From assembly GCA_004173185.1 (NCBI GenBank), contig SEFZ01000004.1, forward strand, positions 348,071 through 412,070: a stretch of DNA of 64,000 bases, read 5' to 3'. Shown here piece by piece: positions 43,911-53,245 of the stretch. The number at the start of each line of letters is the position of its first letter. Position 1 is the stretch's first letter. A program made the translations under genes and the position numbers. This stretch comes from Sphingomonadales bacterium. Its GTDB lineage: Bacteria; Pseudomonadota; Alphaproteobacteria; Sphingomonadales; Sphingomonadaceae. The notes beneath the pieces are model-generated. The model had not been told where the DNA came from and ran no database searches. It saw only the letters and a program-made list of their open reading frames with translations.

Positions 43911-45400
43911 CCATCCATCAATCGCCGTCGGAGCGCTTCGGCGCTCTATTTGCCACGGTTCAGGAAAGCAGCATCTTCGCGGATTCGAAGACCTTTGCGG
44001 ACGCAAAGCCCCGGCGCGCCGTCGCGGCGATCCTTGCGGACTGGCACGCGACCGCGCCCTCATCCGCCGAGCAGCTTCGCGATTTCGTCGAAGCGAATTT
44101 CATCCTGCCAATGGCCAGCGATCCGGATGCGCCGCGCGGCCTGCCGCTCGATCGTCACATCCTCGCGCTTTGGGACGTGCTGACACGCACCTCCAACGTG
44201 AACGACGATTGTTCGGAAATCGCGCTGCCGCGCCCTTATGTCGTGCCGGGCGGGCGGTTCCGCGAACTCTATTACTGGGATAGCTATTTCACGATGCTGG
44301 GATTGGCCCGCTCCGGCAGGCAGGATCTCGTCGAGGACATGATCGCTGACTTTGGCAGCCTGCTCGATCGCTTCGGGCATATTCCAAACGGCACCCGCTC
44401 TTATTATCTCAGCCGATCGCATCCGCCCTTCTTCTACCTGATGGCCTCGCTTTCGAAGGATGATAGCGATGCCGCCCGCCGCCAGCGGCTGGCATGGATG
44501 CGCATCGAGCATGCATTCTGGATGGCCGGGGCCGATGCGCTTGCGCCCGGCGACGAGCATCGCCGCGTCGTGCGGTTGGCCGATGGCGCATTGCTCAATC
44601 GCTATTGGGACGACAGCCCGATGCCGCGCGACGAATCCTGGCGCGAAGACGTCGCGCTGGCAAAGCTTGCCACGCAGCCCGCGCCCGATCTGTGGCGCAA
44701 TCTGCGCGCGGCGGCCGAAAGCGGGTGGGATTTCAGTTCGCGCTGGCTCGTCGATGGTGAGGATCTTGCGACGATCCGCACCACCCGGCTGGTACCGGTC
44801 GATCTGAACTGCCTGCTCCACGGCCTCGAAACCGCGATCGCACACGCTGCTGCGGCGCTGGGCGATGACGAAAGCGCCGCCGCCTTTGCAGAGCATGCGG
44901 CTGCCCGCGCGCGCGCCGTCTCCGCGCACCTGTGGGACGCCGAAGCGGGGCATCACGCCGATCTCGATCTCGATACCGGCCGCGTTACCGGCATGCTGAC
45001 CGCCGCTGCTGCGTTTCCGCTGTTCGCAGGGCTGGCGCATGCGGATCAGGCAACACGGATTGCATCGGCGCTGGCATCGCTCCTGCGGCCAGGCGGGCTT
45101 GCAACCACGGCGACGCATTCGGGTCAGCAATGGGATGCGCCCAATGGCTGGGCGCCGCTGCAATGGATCGCCGTCTGCGGATTGCGAGCCTATGGCGCGC
45201 ATGATCTCGCCGATCAGATCGCTGGCAATTGGATGAAAATGATCCAATCCCACTTCACCGCGACCGGCAGTCTGTTGGAAAAATATGATGTCGAGGCCCG
45301 CGCCAGCGGCGGGGGCGGGGAATATCCGACGGAGACCGGCTTCGGCTGGACGAATGGCGTCTTTCTCGCGCTCTCTGCCGATGCCTACACACCCGCATGA
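43907..45400 (+). CDS. GH37 trehalase, cytoplasmic
   Basis: A 497-residue glycoside hydrolase that splits alpha,alpha-trehalose into two glucoses. Both trehalase signatures are exact: PGGRFRELYYWDSY at residues 114-127 and QWDAPNGWAP from 408. GGGGEYPTETGFGWTNGV near the end is the usual C-terminal block. There is no signal peptide, so it works in the cytoplasm, downstream of the MFS carrier. It is the last gene of the locus. Its presence is the main reason to think the imported compound contains a trehalose core. Confidence 0.94.
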   Translation: MTIHQSPSERFGALFATVQESSIFADSKTFADAKPRRAVAAILADWHATAPSSAEQLRDFVEANFILPMASDPDAPRGLPLDRHILALWDVLTRTSNVNDDCSEIALPRPYVVPGGRFRELYYWDSYFTMLGLARSGRQDLVEDMIADFGSLLDRFGHIPNGTRSYYLSRSHPPFFYLMASLSKDDSDAARRQRLAWMRIEHAFWMAGADALAPGDEHRRVVRLADGALLNRYWDDSPMPRDESWREDVALAKLATQPAPDLWRNLRAAAESGWDFSSRWLVDGEDLATIRTTRLVPVDLNCLLHGLETAIAHAAAALGDDESAAAFAEHAAARARAVSAHLWDAEAGHHADLDLDTGRVTGMLTAAAAFPLFAGLAHADQATRIASALASLLRPGGLATTATHSGQQWDAPNGWAPLQWIAVCGLRAYGAHDLADQIAGNWMKMIQSHFTATGSLLEKYDVEARASGGGGEYPTETGFGWTNGVFLALSADAYTPA

Positions 45401-45457
45401 GCACGAACTAGCCGGATTTCATTCCTCTCGAGATGCCATATCGGCTGGCCCGCGTGC
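45401..45457. terminator. Possible bidirectional terminator between convergent genes
   Basis: GCACG (45401-45405) pairs with CGTGC (45453-45457), and inside it AGCCGGAT (45410-45417) pairs imperfectly with ATCGGCT (45440-45446). A weak hairpin between the trehalase stop and the stop of the convergent amidohydrolase. Without a long T tract it is uncertain. Confidence 0.3.
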
Positions 45458-48400
45458 TATTTCCCCTCCGAGGCGGGAAGCCATTGCTGTGCCGCATCCG
45501 GTCGAGTGAACCATGCGGGCGGCAGCGTGCGCGCAACGGGCCACAGCTCGTCCAGCGTGTTGGCATCGAACAACTGGCCACCGCGCATCACGAAACGGAT
45601 CGAGCGGGTGTTGCGAATGTCGTCCAGCGGGCTGGTGTCGAACACGATCAGATCGGCCAGCTTGCCCGGCTCCAGCGTGCCGAGGTCGTCGAGCCGTCCG
45701 ATCGTTTCGGCGGCGCCCGCGGTGGCTGCGTGCAGAACCTGCATCGGCTTCATGGCCAGCGCATGCGCCTCCAGCTCATAATGATAGCCGATCCCCGGAT
45801 CGTCGCCATGCGAGCCAATGCCGACCAGCGCGCCGGCCGTGGCCAGGTGCGCCGCGTCGTTTGCCAGCACCGACAGTCGCGACACCTCCATCGAGGTCCA
45901 GCCCGTGCGGTTGGAAAGTTTCCGCGCGATCACGGCGGGCGGCATGAAGCGGCGCACTTTGGGATCACCGGCGGGATCATATCTGGTCACGAAAAAGTCC
46001 GACGCTTCGCCGCCGCTCGAGCTGTTGACCAGCGTCAGCACCGAACTGGTGCGCATCGCCTTCAATAGCCCGATCACATCCTGCTGGAGCGGTGCGATGG
46101 GCAGGATATGCTCGTTGCCTGCATAGCCGTCGATCGCCTGGGTCAGCATCAGCTTGGCAGTGTTGTTGCCTTCGGTCGTGGGCATCAGGCCCAGTTCGCG
46201 CGCGGCGATGGCGATCCACTGGCGCAATTGGCGGCTTTCGCCGCGATATTGCTTGATGTTGGTCAGACCCCACGCATCGCGATAGCGCCGCAGCACGGCG
46301 CGCACGTCGTCGAGCGAGGTGAAACGCTCCTTGGAGAACAATGCAGGCCCGGTCGAGCGCAGACGCGGCCCGATCATCAGCCCGGCATCAAGCAAATCCT
46401 GATAGGCAAGCTGGTCGATGCCCAGCGTAGACGGGTCGAGCGATGTCGTCACGCCCCAGGCGAGCCGCATCCGCAGCCCCCATTCTTCGGCGGAGAGCAC
46501 GTTGCGGCGCACATTGCCGATATGGTCATGATCGTCGATGAAGCCGGGCATCAAGGTCTTGCCGGTCACGTCGCGTATCGGGGTGCCTACGGGCACGGCA
46601 AGCGTTCCGCGCGGACCGATCGCGGCAATGCGGTCGCCGGTGATGAGGATGTCGGCATCTTCGACGATGCGATCGTCATCCGCCATCGTCAGCGCCCGGG
46701 CACCGCGCAGCAACAGGCTGCCCTGCGGCCGGGCGCGAGGAAGCTCGGCGACCAGATCGACATGGCTGGTGGGCAGGGGTGCGGTGGCGGACTCCAGCCG
46801 CTGAAGCCAGCTACCTACCGACCAGAGAAGACTGCCATCGGCGTTCCACTCGAAAAAATCTGCGCCAATGTCCGTCACGCGCCGGCCGGGAGAATCCGCC
46901 GCGGTCAGGTTGATGGTGCCGTCGGGGTTCGCCGGGACCGGCGCGACATACAGCTGCTCGCTGGTCTGAACGGCGATCCATTTGCCATCCGGGCTGATCC
47001 GCATGTCATCGACCGGAACCGGCCGCTCGGTGAAATAATAGCCCTGCGCCAGCACGCTTGCTGCCCGCGCGCTCGTTCCGGTCGCGAGATCGAGCGCAAC
47101 GAGCCCGTCGGCCCGCATCAGATACGCGGTGCCGGGTCGATCCGCGACAAAGTGCGGCCGCCCTCCAAACTGGCCCGACGCCACGATCCGCGCGGTTCCG
47201 CCCGATGCTGGCAAGGCGATCAGTTCGCTCTGCCGAACCGGGCCAAATTCGAAGTTCATGATCTGGCGCGCAGCGGCGGGCGAGCGCACCGCGAGGATGG
47301 TCTCGCCATCCGGCGCGTAGACCGGATAGGTGTAGAAAGCGGACGTATCGCTTACTCGGACCGGCTTGCCGGAACCATCGGCGGCGATAGTCCACATCGC
47401 GCCGCCTGCCGCTTCGCTCCAGCTGACATAGACGATGCGCTTGCCATCGGGGCTCCAGCTCGGCTGCGCGGGCAGGTCGCCGGTAATCGGCAGGCGGATC
47501 GAGGCACCACCACCGGCTGGCTGTACATGGATGCTGCCCAGCGCCGCAAACGCCACCCGCTGGCCATCGGGCGAAGGCATGGTGGCTTGCGGCAGCCGGG
47601 CGCGGACAGGCCCGGTCTCTTCGCGGATGCGGATCCGCGTGCTCGGCCCCACTGCGAGGTTCAGCTTCGCGGTGAAGGGGATCTGGACCGTCGCCGCGCC
47701 ATCCAGCGGCCGCCGCTCGATCCGCCCTTCATGAACGATCAGGATCGCTTTGCCGTCCGGCGTGAAGCTGTAGCGCGGGATCAGGTCCATCCATGCGCCG
47801 CCATTGGTCTGGTCGAGCGACGCCGCCCCCATCGGGCGGTCTTCGCCCGTCGTCAGGTTGCGCAGACGGAGCCAGGTCTTGCCCATCACGCGCGTGGCAT
47901 ATGCCAGCTGCGTGCCGTCGGGCGAAATCACCGGGCGGAAGAAGGTCTCGGCCTGCGCATTGCGCCCGCCCGCGCCAACGATAACGGGCGTTTCCGCCCC
48001 GGTCGCCAGCGTGCGGCGGATCACCGTCCAGGCCACGGGCTGGCTATAGGAAAGGTCGCCGGTCTGGCGCGCATAATAGAGGTATTTGCCGTCGCGCGAT
48101 GCCGATGCCCCCAGCGTGCTGATCCAGCCCGATCGCGGGGCATCCGCCGTGGCGCGGATCGGCGCGAGCAGTTCGCCGGCCCCGCCGCTCAGCGGGTGGC
48201 GCCAAAGCTCGTAATGATCGAGCCGTATGCGATAGCGGCTGACGAAGACCGATTTCCCATCGGCGCTCCATTCGGGCGAGGTGCGGATAGCGCCGTCGTC
48301 GTCCTCGCTGATCCGCCGCGCATCGCTGCCGTCGATCCTGGATACCCACACATTGTCGCCACCCGAACGGTCGCTGATATAGGCGATCCACTTGCCGTCC

Positions 48401-48672
48401 GGCGAAATTGCCGGCTGCGTCTCGAATGCCATGCCCGTGGCGATCGGCTGCGCCCGGCCGCCGCGCGCAGCCACCGCATAGAGTTCGCCGAGCAAGTCGA
48501 ACACGATCGTCTTGCCGTCGGGCGTCACCGCCAGCGAGACGAAAGTGCCCGCGCTGACTTCATGGTCGAGGTGGCGCGCCGGCTGGAGCGGCAGGCCGTC
48601 GGTTTGCGCGTGCGCCGGTGTGGACGCCAGCGCCGCCAGAGCAATCGCCAGACTGTAAAAACCTCGGTTCAC
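45457..48672 (-). CDS. Secreted beta-propeller / amidohydrolase fusion
   Basis: A 1071-residue protein. Signal peptide 1-22, then a TolB/PD40-like beta-propeller across about 30-640 (repeats such as AISPDGKWIAYISDRSGG and SWSPDGKRIVYVSW), then an amidohydrolase barrel. MPGFIDDHDH puts the HxH metal ligands at His715 and His717; GSHGDDPGIGYHYELE and LEPGKLADLIVFD are the usual later blocks. Propeller-fused amidohydrolases are widespread in sphingomonads and xanthomonads and are thought to act on peptides or amides in the periplasm, with the propeller restricting access. Last gene of the leftward operon; substrate unknown. Confidence 0.92.
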   Translation of the reverse strand: MNRGFYSLAIALAALASTPAHAQTDGLPLQPARHLDHEVSAGTFVSLAVTPDGKTIVFDLLGELYAVAARGGRAQPIATGMAFETQPAISPDGKWIAYISDRSGGDNVWVSRIDGSDARRISEDDDGAIRTSPEWSADGKSVFVSRYRIRLDHYELWRHPLSGGAGELLAPIRATADAPRSGWISTLGASASRDGKYLYYARQTGDLSYSQPVAWTVIRRTLATGAETPVIVGAGGRNAQAETFFRPVISPDGTQLAYATRVMGKTWLRLRNLTTGEDRPMGAASLDQTNGGAWMDLIPRYSFTPDGKAILIVHEGRIERRPLDGAATVQIPFTAKLNLAVGPSTRIRIREETGPVRARLPQATMPSPDGQRVAFAALGSIHVQPAGGGASIRLPITGDLPAQPSWSPDGKRIVYVSWSEAAGGAMWTIAADGSGKPVRVSDTSAFYTYPVYAPDGETILAVRSPAAARQIMNFEFGPVRQSELIALPASGGTARIVASGQFGGRPHFVADRPGTAYLMRADGLVALDLATGTSARAASVLAQGYYFTERPVPVDDMRISPDGKWIAVQTSEQLYVAPVPANPDGTINLTAADSPGRRVTDIGADFFEWNADGSLLWSVGSWLQRLESATAPLPTSHVDLVAELPRARPQGSLLLRGARALTMADDDRIVEDADILITGDRIAAIGPRGTLAVPVGTPIRDVTGKTLMPGFIDDHDHIGNVRRNVLSAEEWGLRMRLAWGVTTSLDPSTLGIDQLAYQDLLDAGLMIGPRLRSTGPALFSKERFTSLDDVRAVLRRYRDAWGLTNIKQYRGESRQLRQWIAIAARELGLMPTTEGNNTAKLMLTQAIDGYAGNEHILPIAPLQQDVIGLLKAMRTSSVLTLVNSSSGGEASDFFVTRYDPAGDPKVRRFMPPAVIARKLSNRTGWTSMEVSRLSVLANDAAHLATAGALVGIGSHGDDPGIGYHYELEAHALAMKPMQVLHAATAGAAETIGRLDDLGTLEPGKLADLIVFDTSPLDDIRNTRSIRFVMRGGQLFDANTLDELWPVARTLPPAWFTRPDAAQQWLPASEGK

Positions 48673-48724
48673 GCAGCAACCCTTTCTTGTATTTGGTCTC
48701 GGCCGGCTCTTTCGGATCGCGCGC

Positions 48725-49810
48725 TTATCGCGGCGTCCAGGTCTCCACGCGGAAGCTGTCCGGGTGATAGCGCGTCACGCTTTTTCCGTTCGGTCCAGCG
48801 GGGCTTTCCGTGGAATCGGCATTGACCAGCAACAGCCGTCCGGTGCGATGATCCATGTCCATCATCCTCGCGCCGAACTGCGTTCGCACGGTACCGAGCA
48901 GCGTCAATGCGTCGGGGCCGTCCTGGCGGACCACGCTCATCGACCCGTCATAATTGCTGCTCACGATCCGCTGCCGCGCATCGTCGATCACCAGCGCGTC
49001 GAGTCCGCCGCCGATGGTCACCCGCGCGGTGACTTTGCCGGTCGCGGGATCGAGCACGAACACCGCTGGCTTGTCGCCCGTGCATGCGCCGATCAGCCGC
49101 GCGGTGCTGGCCTGCCACTTCAGCTTCGAAACGTTGCAGCCGACATCCCAGCGCGCCTGCTCCTTCAGCGTGCGGGCGTCTAGCTTCAGGACGATCCCGT
49201 CGAGCCGCGCCGGGGCATAGAGCGTTCCTTTCCCGTCCGTCGCGGGGTCGTCCATCTTGCGGAACGGAAAGCGCGTGGTGCCGAGCAGCGTGCCCGTCGT
49301 GGGATCGAGCGTGAACCAGGTCGATTCGGCGGCGCGCGTGCCGGTGATGAAGTGGATGCGGCCCGTTGCGACATCCAGCATCCCGCTGTTGAGCCCGCCG
49401 TCCTTCGCCAATTGGGTGCGGGCGATCACCTTGAGCGATTTGAGCGCAAAGCTGAGCAGCGAGCCATCGTCCATCGCGACATAGCCGCGGTCATATTGCG
49501 GCAGCAGCAGCGGACCATTGGCACCCTTCGAATTCGGCAAAGTGGTGACCGCGCGATTCGCGTCCGCGTCAAACACGGTCAGCCCGTCGGCCAGCCGGGC
49601 CATGAAAAGATAGGGCGTGCCGGGCGCGAACTTCACATAGTCCCAATCGGTGTCAGTGCTCGGCAGCGTCACCGATTGCTCCATCGTGTAGAGCAGTTCG
49701 GGTGTGGTTACCGCTGCCGGTGCCGGTGCTGTTGCCGACGCCGCTGTCTGGGCATGGGCCGTGCCGGCGGCGAGCGCGCTCGCAATGATCAGCGAACAAA
49801 TGACTTTCAT
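48725..49810 (-). CDS. Secreted YVTN-type beta-propeller protein
   Basis: A 361-residue protein with a signal peptide (MKVICSLIIASALAAGTAHA) followed by a seven-bladed-propeller-like series of short repeats (LTVFDADANRAVTTLPNSKG; VFVLDPATGKVTARVTIGGG). It resembles YncE-like periplasmic propellers, which lack enzymatic motifs and may bind ligands or proteins. The ribosome site is AGAGGGAAGCC before ATG 49810. It sits between proC and the propeller-amidohydrolase gene on the same strand, so a binding or scaffold role for the amidohydrolases is possible. Confidence 0.82.
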   Translation of the reverse strand: MKVICSLIIASALAAGTAHAQTAASATAPAPAAVTTPELLYTMEQSVTLPSTDTDWDYVKFAPGTPYLFMARLADGLTVFDADANRAVTTLPNSKGANGPLLLPQYDRGYVAMDDGSLLSFALKSLKVIARTQLAKDGGLNSGMLDVATGRIHFITGTRAAESTWFTLDPTTGTLLGTTRFPFRKMDDPATDGKGTLYAPARLDGIVLKLDARTLKEQARWDVGCNVSKLKWQASTARLIGACTGDKPAVFVLDPATGKVTARVTIGGGLDALVIDDARQRIVSSNYDGSMSVVRQDGPDALTLLGTVRTQFGARMMDMDHRTGRLLLVNADSTESPAGPNGKSVTRYHPDSFRVETWTPR

Positions 49811-49830
49811 GGCTTCCCTCTTTTCGTTGT

Positions 49831-50595
49831 TCAGCCGGCAAGCGCGCGCGAGCGGGCTGCGGCTGCGGCGATCACTTGCGTGGCAAGGCCATCGATCGCT
49901 TCCATTTCGGCGAGCCCTGCGGCGGTGGTTCCGCCCGGGCTGGTCACCTGTTCGCGCAGCAGCGCGAGCGATGCGGGTTCGGCTTCGGCAAGCGCTGCCG
50001 CGCCGATAAAGGTTGCGCGGGCGAGTTGCATCGCCAGTTCCTCGGCAAGCCCTGCGGCCGTGCCCGCTCGCGCCATCGCCTCGGTGAAACGGAAGAAATA
50101 GGCAGGGCCGCTGCCCGATAGCGCAGTCACTGCATCAAGGTCGCCTTCGCTCTCCAGCCAGACCAGCGCGCCCGTCGCTTTGAGGAGGGCTGTCACCGTC
50201 GCGCGATCCGCTTCCTGCGTATCGGCATCCGCGACTGCCGCCGTGATGCCGCGGCCGATCGCCGCCGGGGTGTTGGGCATGGCGCGCACGATCCGGCGGG
50301 TGCCACCAAGCGCCGCGCTCATCCCGCTCAGCGTCATGCCCGCCATGATCGACAGGAACAGCGCACCGCGTGGCGCGAGCGGTGCCAGCGCAGGCGCAAG
50401 GCCGGGAAACGTCTGGGGTTTGACTGCGAGCACGACGACCAGTTCCTCGGGGAGCTGGGCAGGGTCGAGCGTCTCGACGCGCTCTGCACCTTCGGGCAAG
50501 GCCGCGACGGGATCGAACACCAATATGCGATGCCCGGCCCAGCCACGGGCCATCGCCCCGCCCATGCGGCCGCAGCCAACCAGCAGCACGTTCAT
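49831..50595 (-). CDS. proC: Pyrroline-5-carboxylate reductase
   Basis: A 254-residue NAD(P)H enzyme that converts pyrroline-5-carboxylate to proline. The Rossmann motif VLLVGCGRMGGAMARGW is at the N-terminus, and the C-terminal signature SGSGPAYFFRFTEAM with EQVTSPGGTTAAGL is complete. ATG 50595 is used; a longer frame reaches 50715 inside the amidohydrolase gene. It overlaps that gene by 4 bp, so it is embedded in a peptide/amide-degrading operon rather than standing alone. It may serve proline or cyclic-imine recycling from the operon's substrate, or simply be a paralogue. Confidence 0.93.
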   Translation of the reverse strand: MNVLLVGCGRMGGAMARGWAGHRILVFDPVAALPEGAERVETLDPAQLPEELVVVLAVKPQTFPGLAPALAPLAPRGALFLSIMAGMTLSGMSAALGGTRRIVRAMPNTPAAIGRGITAAVADADTQEADRATVTALLKATGALVWLESEGDLDAVTALSGSGPAYFFRFTEAMARAGTAAGLAEELAMQLARATFIGAAALAEAEPASLALLREQVTSPGGTTAAGLAEMEAIDGLATQVIAAAAARSRALAG

Positions 50596-51848
50596 CGGCG
50601 CATTCTCGCATATCGCTCCGCGAGCAGATCCTGGCGGGTCCGGATCGAGACCGGCTTTCCTTCCACGATCACGGCAAGCGCATTGGTCGATGGTTCCAGC
50701 GGGTCGCCGTCCCACACAACAATGTCGCCCTCGCCGCCGGGCACGAGGCCACCGCCACCCACGCCCCAGATCGTCAGCGGGCTGACGGTGATGGCGCGCA
50801 ACGCATCGACATAAGGAAGCCCGTTGGCGACCGCGATGCCTGCTCCGCTGCGCAATGCCATGCCGGCATTATAGGTCATGTGGATCGCGCCGCCGACCAG
50901 CCCGAAGGCGATCGGTACGCCCGCCTTGGAGAGGATCGCCACATTGTCCTGGCGCGTGCCAAGCTGGTCGAAGCTGCCGGGCAGATTGTTCTGGGGGTCT
51001 AGGATCACCGGAATCTTCGCGGCTGCCAGCGCATCGGCGGCGCGCCATGCCTCGGTCCCGCCCACGATGATTACCTTGATGCCCAGATCGCGGACCAGCG
51101 CGATGGCCTGTCTAATGTCGGTTTCGCGGTGGGTTACGATCGCCAGCGGGATCAAGCCTGCGGCGACATCGCTGATCGGATCTTCGCGATTGCGTCCGCG
51201 CGGCGGCCCTTCGGGTGCACCCTTGCCCCTTTTGTGCTGTCCTGCGCTCTCGGGCGGCTTCCTGCCGTCGGTCAGCAATTTGCGCAGCGCCTGCCACTGC
51301 CTGCCGCGCGACCCGATCGTGTCCCATTCGCCGCCGCCGATCGAGCCAAACACCGCCACGTTCGCGCGATCGACGATGTCCGCGCCGTCGCGCAGCCGCG
51401 CAATCGCCACTTCGCCGGACAATGGCCCGGTGCGGGAGGCGCCGGGATAGATCATTGCGCGCGTCACGCCGTCAGCGCGGGCGAGGTCGATCAGTGTCGA
51501 ATTGCCGTTCAGCGCCATGCTGAGGTCGAACGGGCCGCCGCGCGGATCGCGCGATGCCTGATCGGCCGTGTCCGTCGCCGATGCGACTTCGACCAGCCCG
51601 AGCTGGGTCGCGGCGTTGATCAGCCCCGCCGTCACCGGCTTGCCGCGGGCGTCGATCACCGTTGCGCCCGATGGCACGCTGCCGCCCGGCACGACCGAGA
51701 CGATCTTTCCGCCCTCGATCAGGATGGTGGCGTCGCGCACCGGTTCCGGGCCGTCGAGCGTCCAGGCCTCGGCATGGATCACCGCGAGATTCTGCGCGGA
51801 TGCCGGCGCGGCCACGGCCAGCGCGATCAGGAAAGCCAGCCGCTTCAT
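50592..51848 (-). CDS. Secreted amidohydrolase-like protein lacking the HxH site
   Basis: A 418-residue protein with signal peptide (ending APASA, residue 18) and an amidohydrolase fold. Where the family has GLIDxHxH this protein has GLINAATQ (residues 75-82), so both metal-binding His are Ala80 and Gln82. The usual late Asp block is also not recognisable. It is therefore probably not a standard metal hydrolase. It overlaps by 4 bp the next gene upstream, which encodes a related protein with an intact HSH. The two probably form a catalytic and non-catalytic heteromer in the periplasm. Confidence 0.87.
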   Translation of the reverse strand: MKRLAFLIALAVAAPASAQNLAVIHAEAWTLDGPEPVRDATILIEGGKIVSVVPGGSVPSGATVIDARGKPVTAGLINAATQLGLVEVASATDTADQASRDPRGGPFDLSMALNGNSTLIDLARADGVTRAMIYPGASRTGPLSGEVAIARLRDGADIVDRANVAVFGSIGGGEWDTIGSRGRQWQALRKLLTDGRKPPESAGQHKRGKGAPEGPPRGRNREDPISDVAAGLIPLAIVTHRETDIRQAIALVRDLGIKVIIVGGTEAWRAADALAAAKIPVILDPQNNLPGSFDQLGTRQDNVAILSKAGVPIAFGLVGGAIHMTYNAGMALRSGAGIAVANGLPYVDALRAITVSPLTIWGVGGGGLVPGGEGDIVVWDGDPLEPSTNALAVIVEGKPVSIRTRQDLLAERYARMRR

Positions 51849-53245
51849 GGTTGCATCGCCTTTCGCCCGATTTCGAAGTCCGAAATCGGCTGGGTTTCGG
51901 GGCGGGTGCGGTCATAAGCGACGCCGCCACCGATCATCACCAGATCGGCCTTGGTGTAGATGCTGAACGGGCTGCCCGACCATAATACGATATCGGCATC
52001 GAAGCCCGGTGCGATCGTGCCGACGCTTTTCTCCAGCCCCAGCAGCCGCGCGGCGTTGCTGGTGGTCCAGCGGATCATCTCCTCGGGTGGAATATCGATC
52101 CCGATCCGCTTTCCGGCGCCTGCCGCTTCCGCCGCATTTACGTTGAGCCGCTGGCCGTCGGCAGGCGAATCCGAATGCATGGTCACACAGGTGCCTGCCC
52201 GCTGTAGCAAGGGGGCATTGGCGCGCACCGCATCCAGTGCTTCCATCTTGAAGCCCCACCAATCGCTCCACACTGCGGCGCAGGTTCCCGCGTCGCGAAG
52301 CAGCTCGGGGATTTTGTATGCTTCTACCGCGTGCTGGAAAGACGCGATGCGGAATCCGAATTCGCGCGCTACCGCCAGCACCGCCGACATGTCGTTCGCG
52401 CGATAGCAATGGACATGGACCCGGATGTCGCCTGACAGGATTCCCGCCAGCGCCTCCCGCTTATAATCGCGTTGCGGAGCAGGGCCGGTGCCCGCGCGAT
52501 AGCGATCCCAGGCGCGCTTATATTCCTGGGCGTCCAGGAACGCGGTGCGCATATAAGCGATCACGCCCTGGCGGCTGGTCGGCCCCTCATTGTTGACGTC
52601 TGCGCCATAGCTTTTCGGGTTTTCGCCGCACGCCATCTTGAAGCCCTGCGGCGCGCCGGGGAACTTCATCTGCGCGATCGTGGGGGCCATGATGGGCTTC
52701 ACGATTACGGAGCGCCCGGCGAAGATCGGCGTCGATCCGGGCAGGATCTGGATTGTGGTGACGCCGTTGGTCAGCGCCCGCGCAAAGGCCACGTCCTGCG
52801 GGTTGGTGGCGGTCTCGATCCAGGTGTCGGCGACGTTGGGGCTGCTCAGCTCGGAAACGTCACCAGCGGCATGGTCGATCGTGGTGAGTGGCAGCACATA
52901 GGTGCCGTTGTGGCTGTGAACGTCGATCGTCCCCGGCGTGAGCCACCGGCCCGCCGCATTCACTTCGCGGACCCCGCCCGGATTGGCCAATCCCTTGCCC
53001 ACCGCGACGATCTTGCCACCGCGAACCAACACGTCCCCCCCGTCGATACGCTTCCCCGCACCATCCAGCACCGTCGCCCCGCGGATAAGCACATCCGCCT
53101 GGGGCGGTGCGCGATAGGTGCTGGGGAATGGATCTTCCTGCCACCCCGGCACCTTCTGCGCGGCGGCCGGGTGCGCACCCGCGAGGCACAAGGCCCCCGC
53201 CAGAAAGGGTCTCACGATCAAACGTGCGCGCTTGGCTCTTTTCAT
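51845..53245 (-). CDS. Secreted amidohydrolase with intact metal site
   Basis: A 466-residue periplasmic amidohydrolase. Signal peptide ends at AAAQ (about residue 30). TPGTIDVHSHNG gives His110 and His112. VHVHCYRANDM, SFQHAVEAYKI and MHSDSPADGQ supply later ligands. ATG 53245 is chosen because GAGGGGCGGGA precedes it and because the upstream gene ends on it (ATGA). It is related to imidazolonepropionase- and prolidase-like periplasmic enzymes. It is the active partner of the HxH-less neighbour downstream. Substrate unknown; proline-containing peptides are a guess from proC nearby. Confidence 0.88.
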   Translation of the reverse strand: MKRAKRARLIVRPFLAGALCLAGAHPAAAQKVPGWQEDPFPSTYRAPPQADVLIRGATVLDGAGKRIDGGDVLVRGGKIVAVGKGLANPGGVREVNAAGRWLTPGTIDVHSHNGTYVLPLTTIDHAAGDVSELSSPNVADTWIETATNPQDVAFARALTNGVTTIQILPGSTPIFAGRSVIVKPIMAPTIAQMKFPGAPQGFKMACGENPKSYGADVNNEGPTSRQGVIAYMRTAFLDAQEYKRAWDRYRAGTGPAPQRDYKREALAGILSGDIRVHVHCYRANDMSAVLAVAREFGFRIASFQHAVEAYKIPELLRDAGTCAAVWSDWWGFKMEALDAVRANAPLLQRAGTCVTMHSDSPADGQRLNVNAAEAAGAGKRIGIDIPPEEMIRWTTSNAARLLGLEKSVGTIAPGFDADIVLWSGSPFSIYTKADLVMIGGGVAYDRTRPETQPISDFEIGRKAMQP

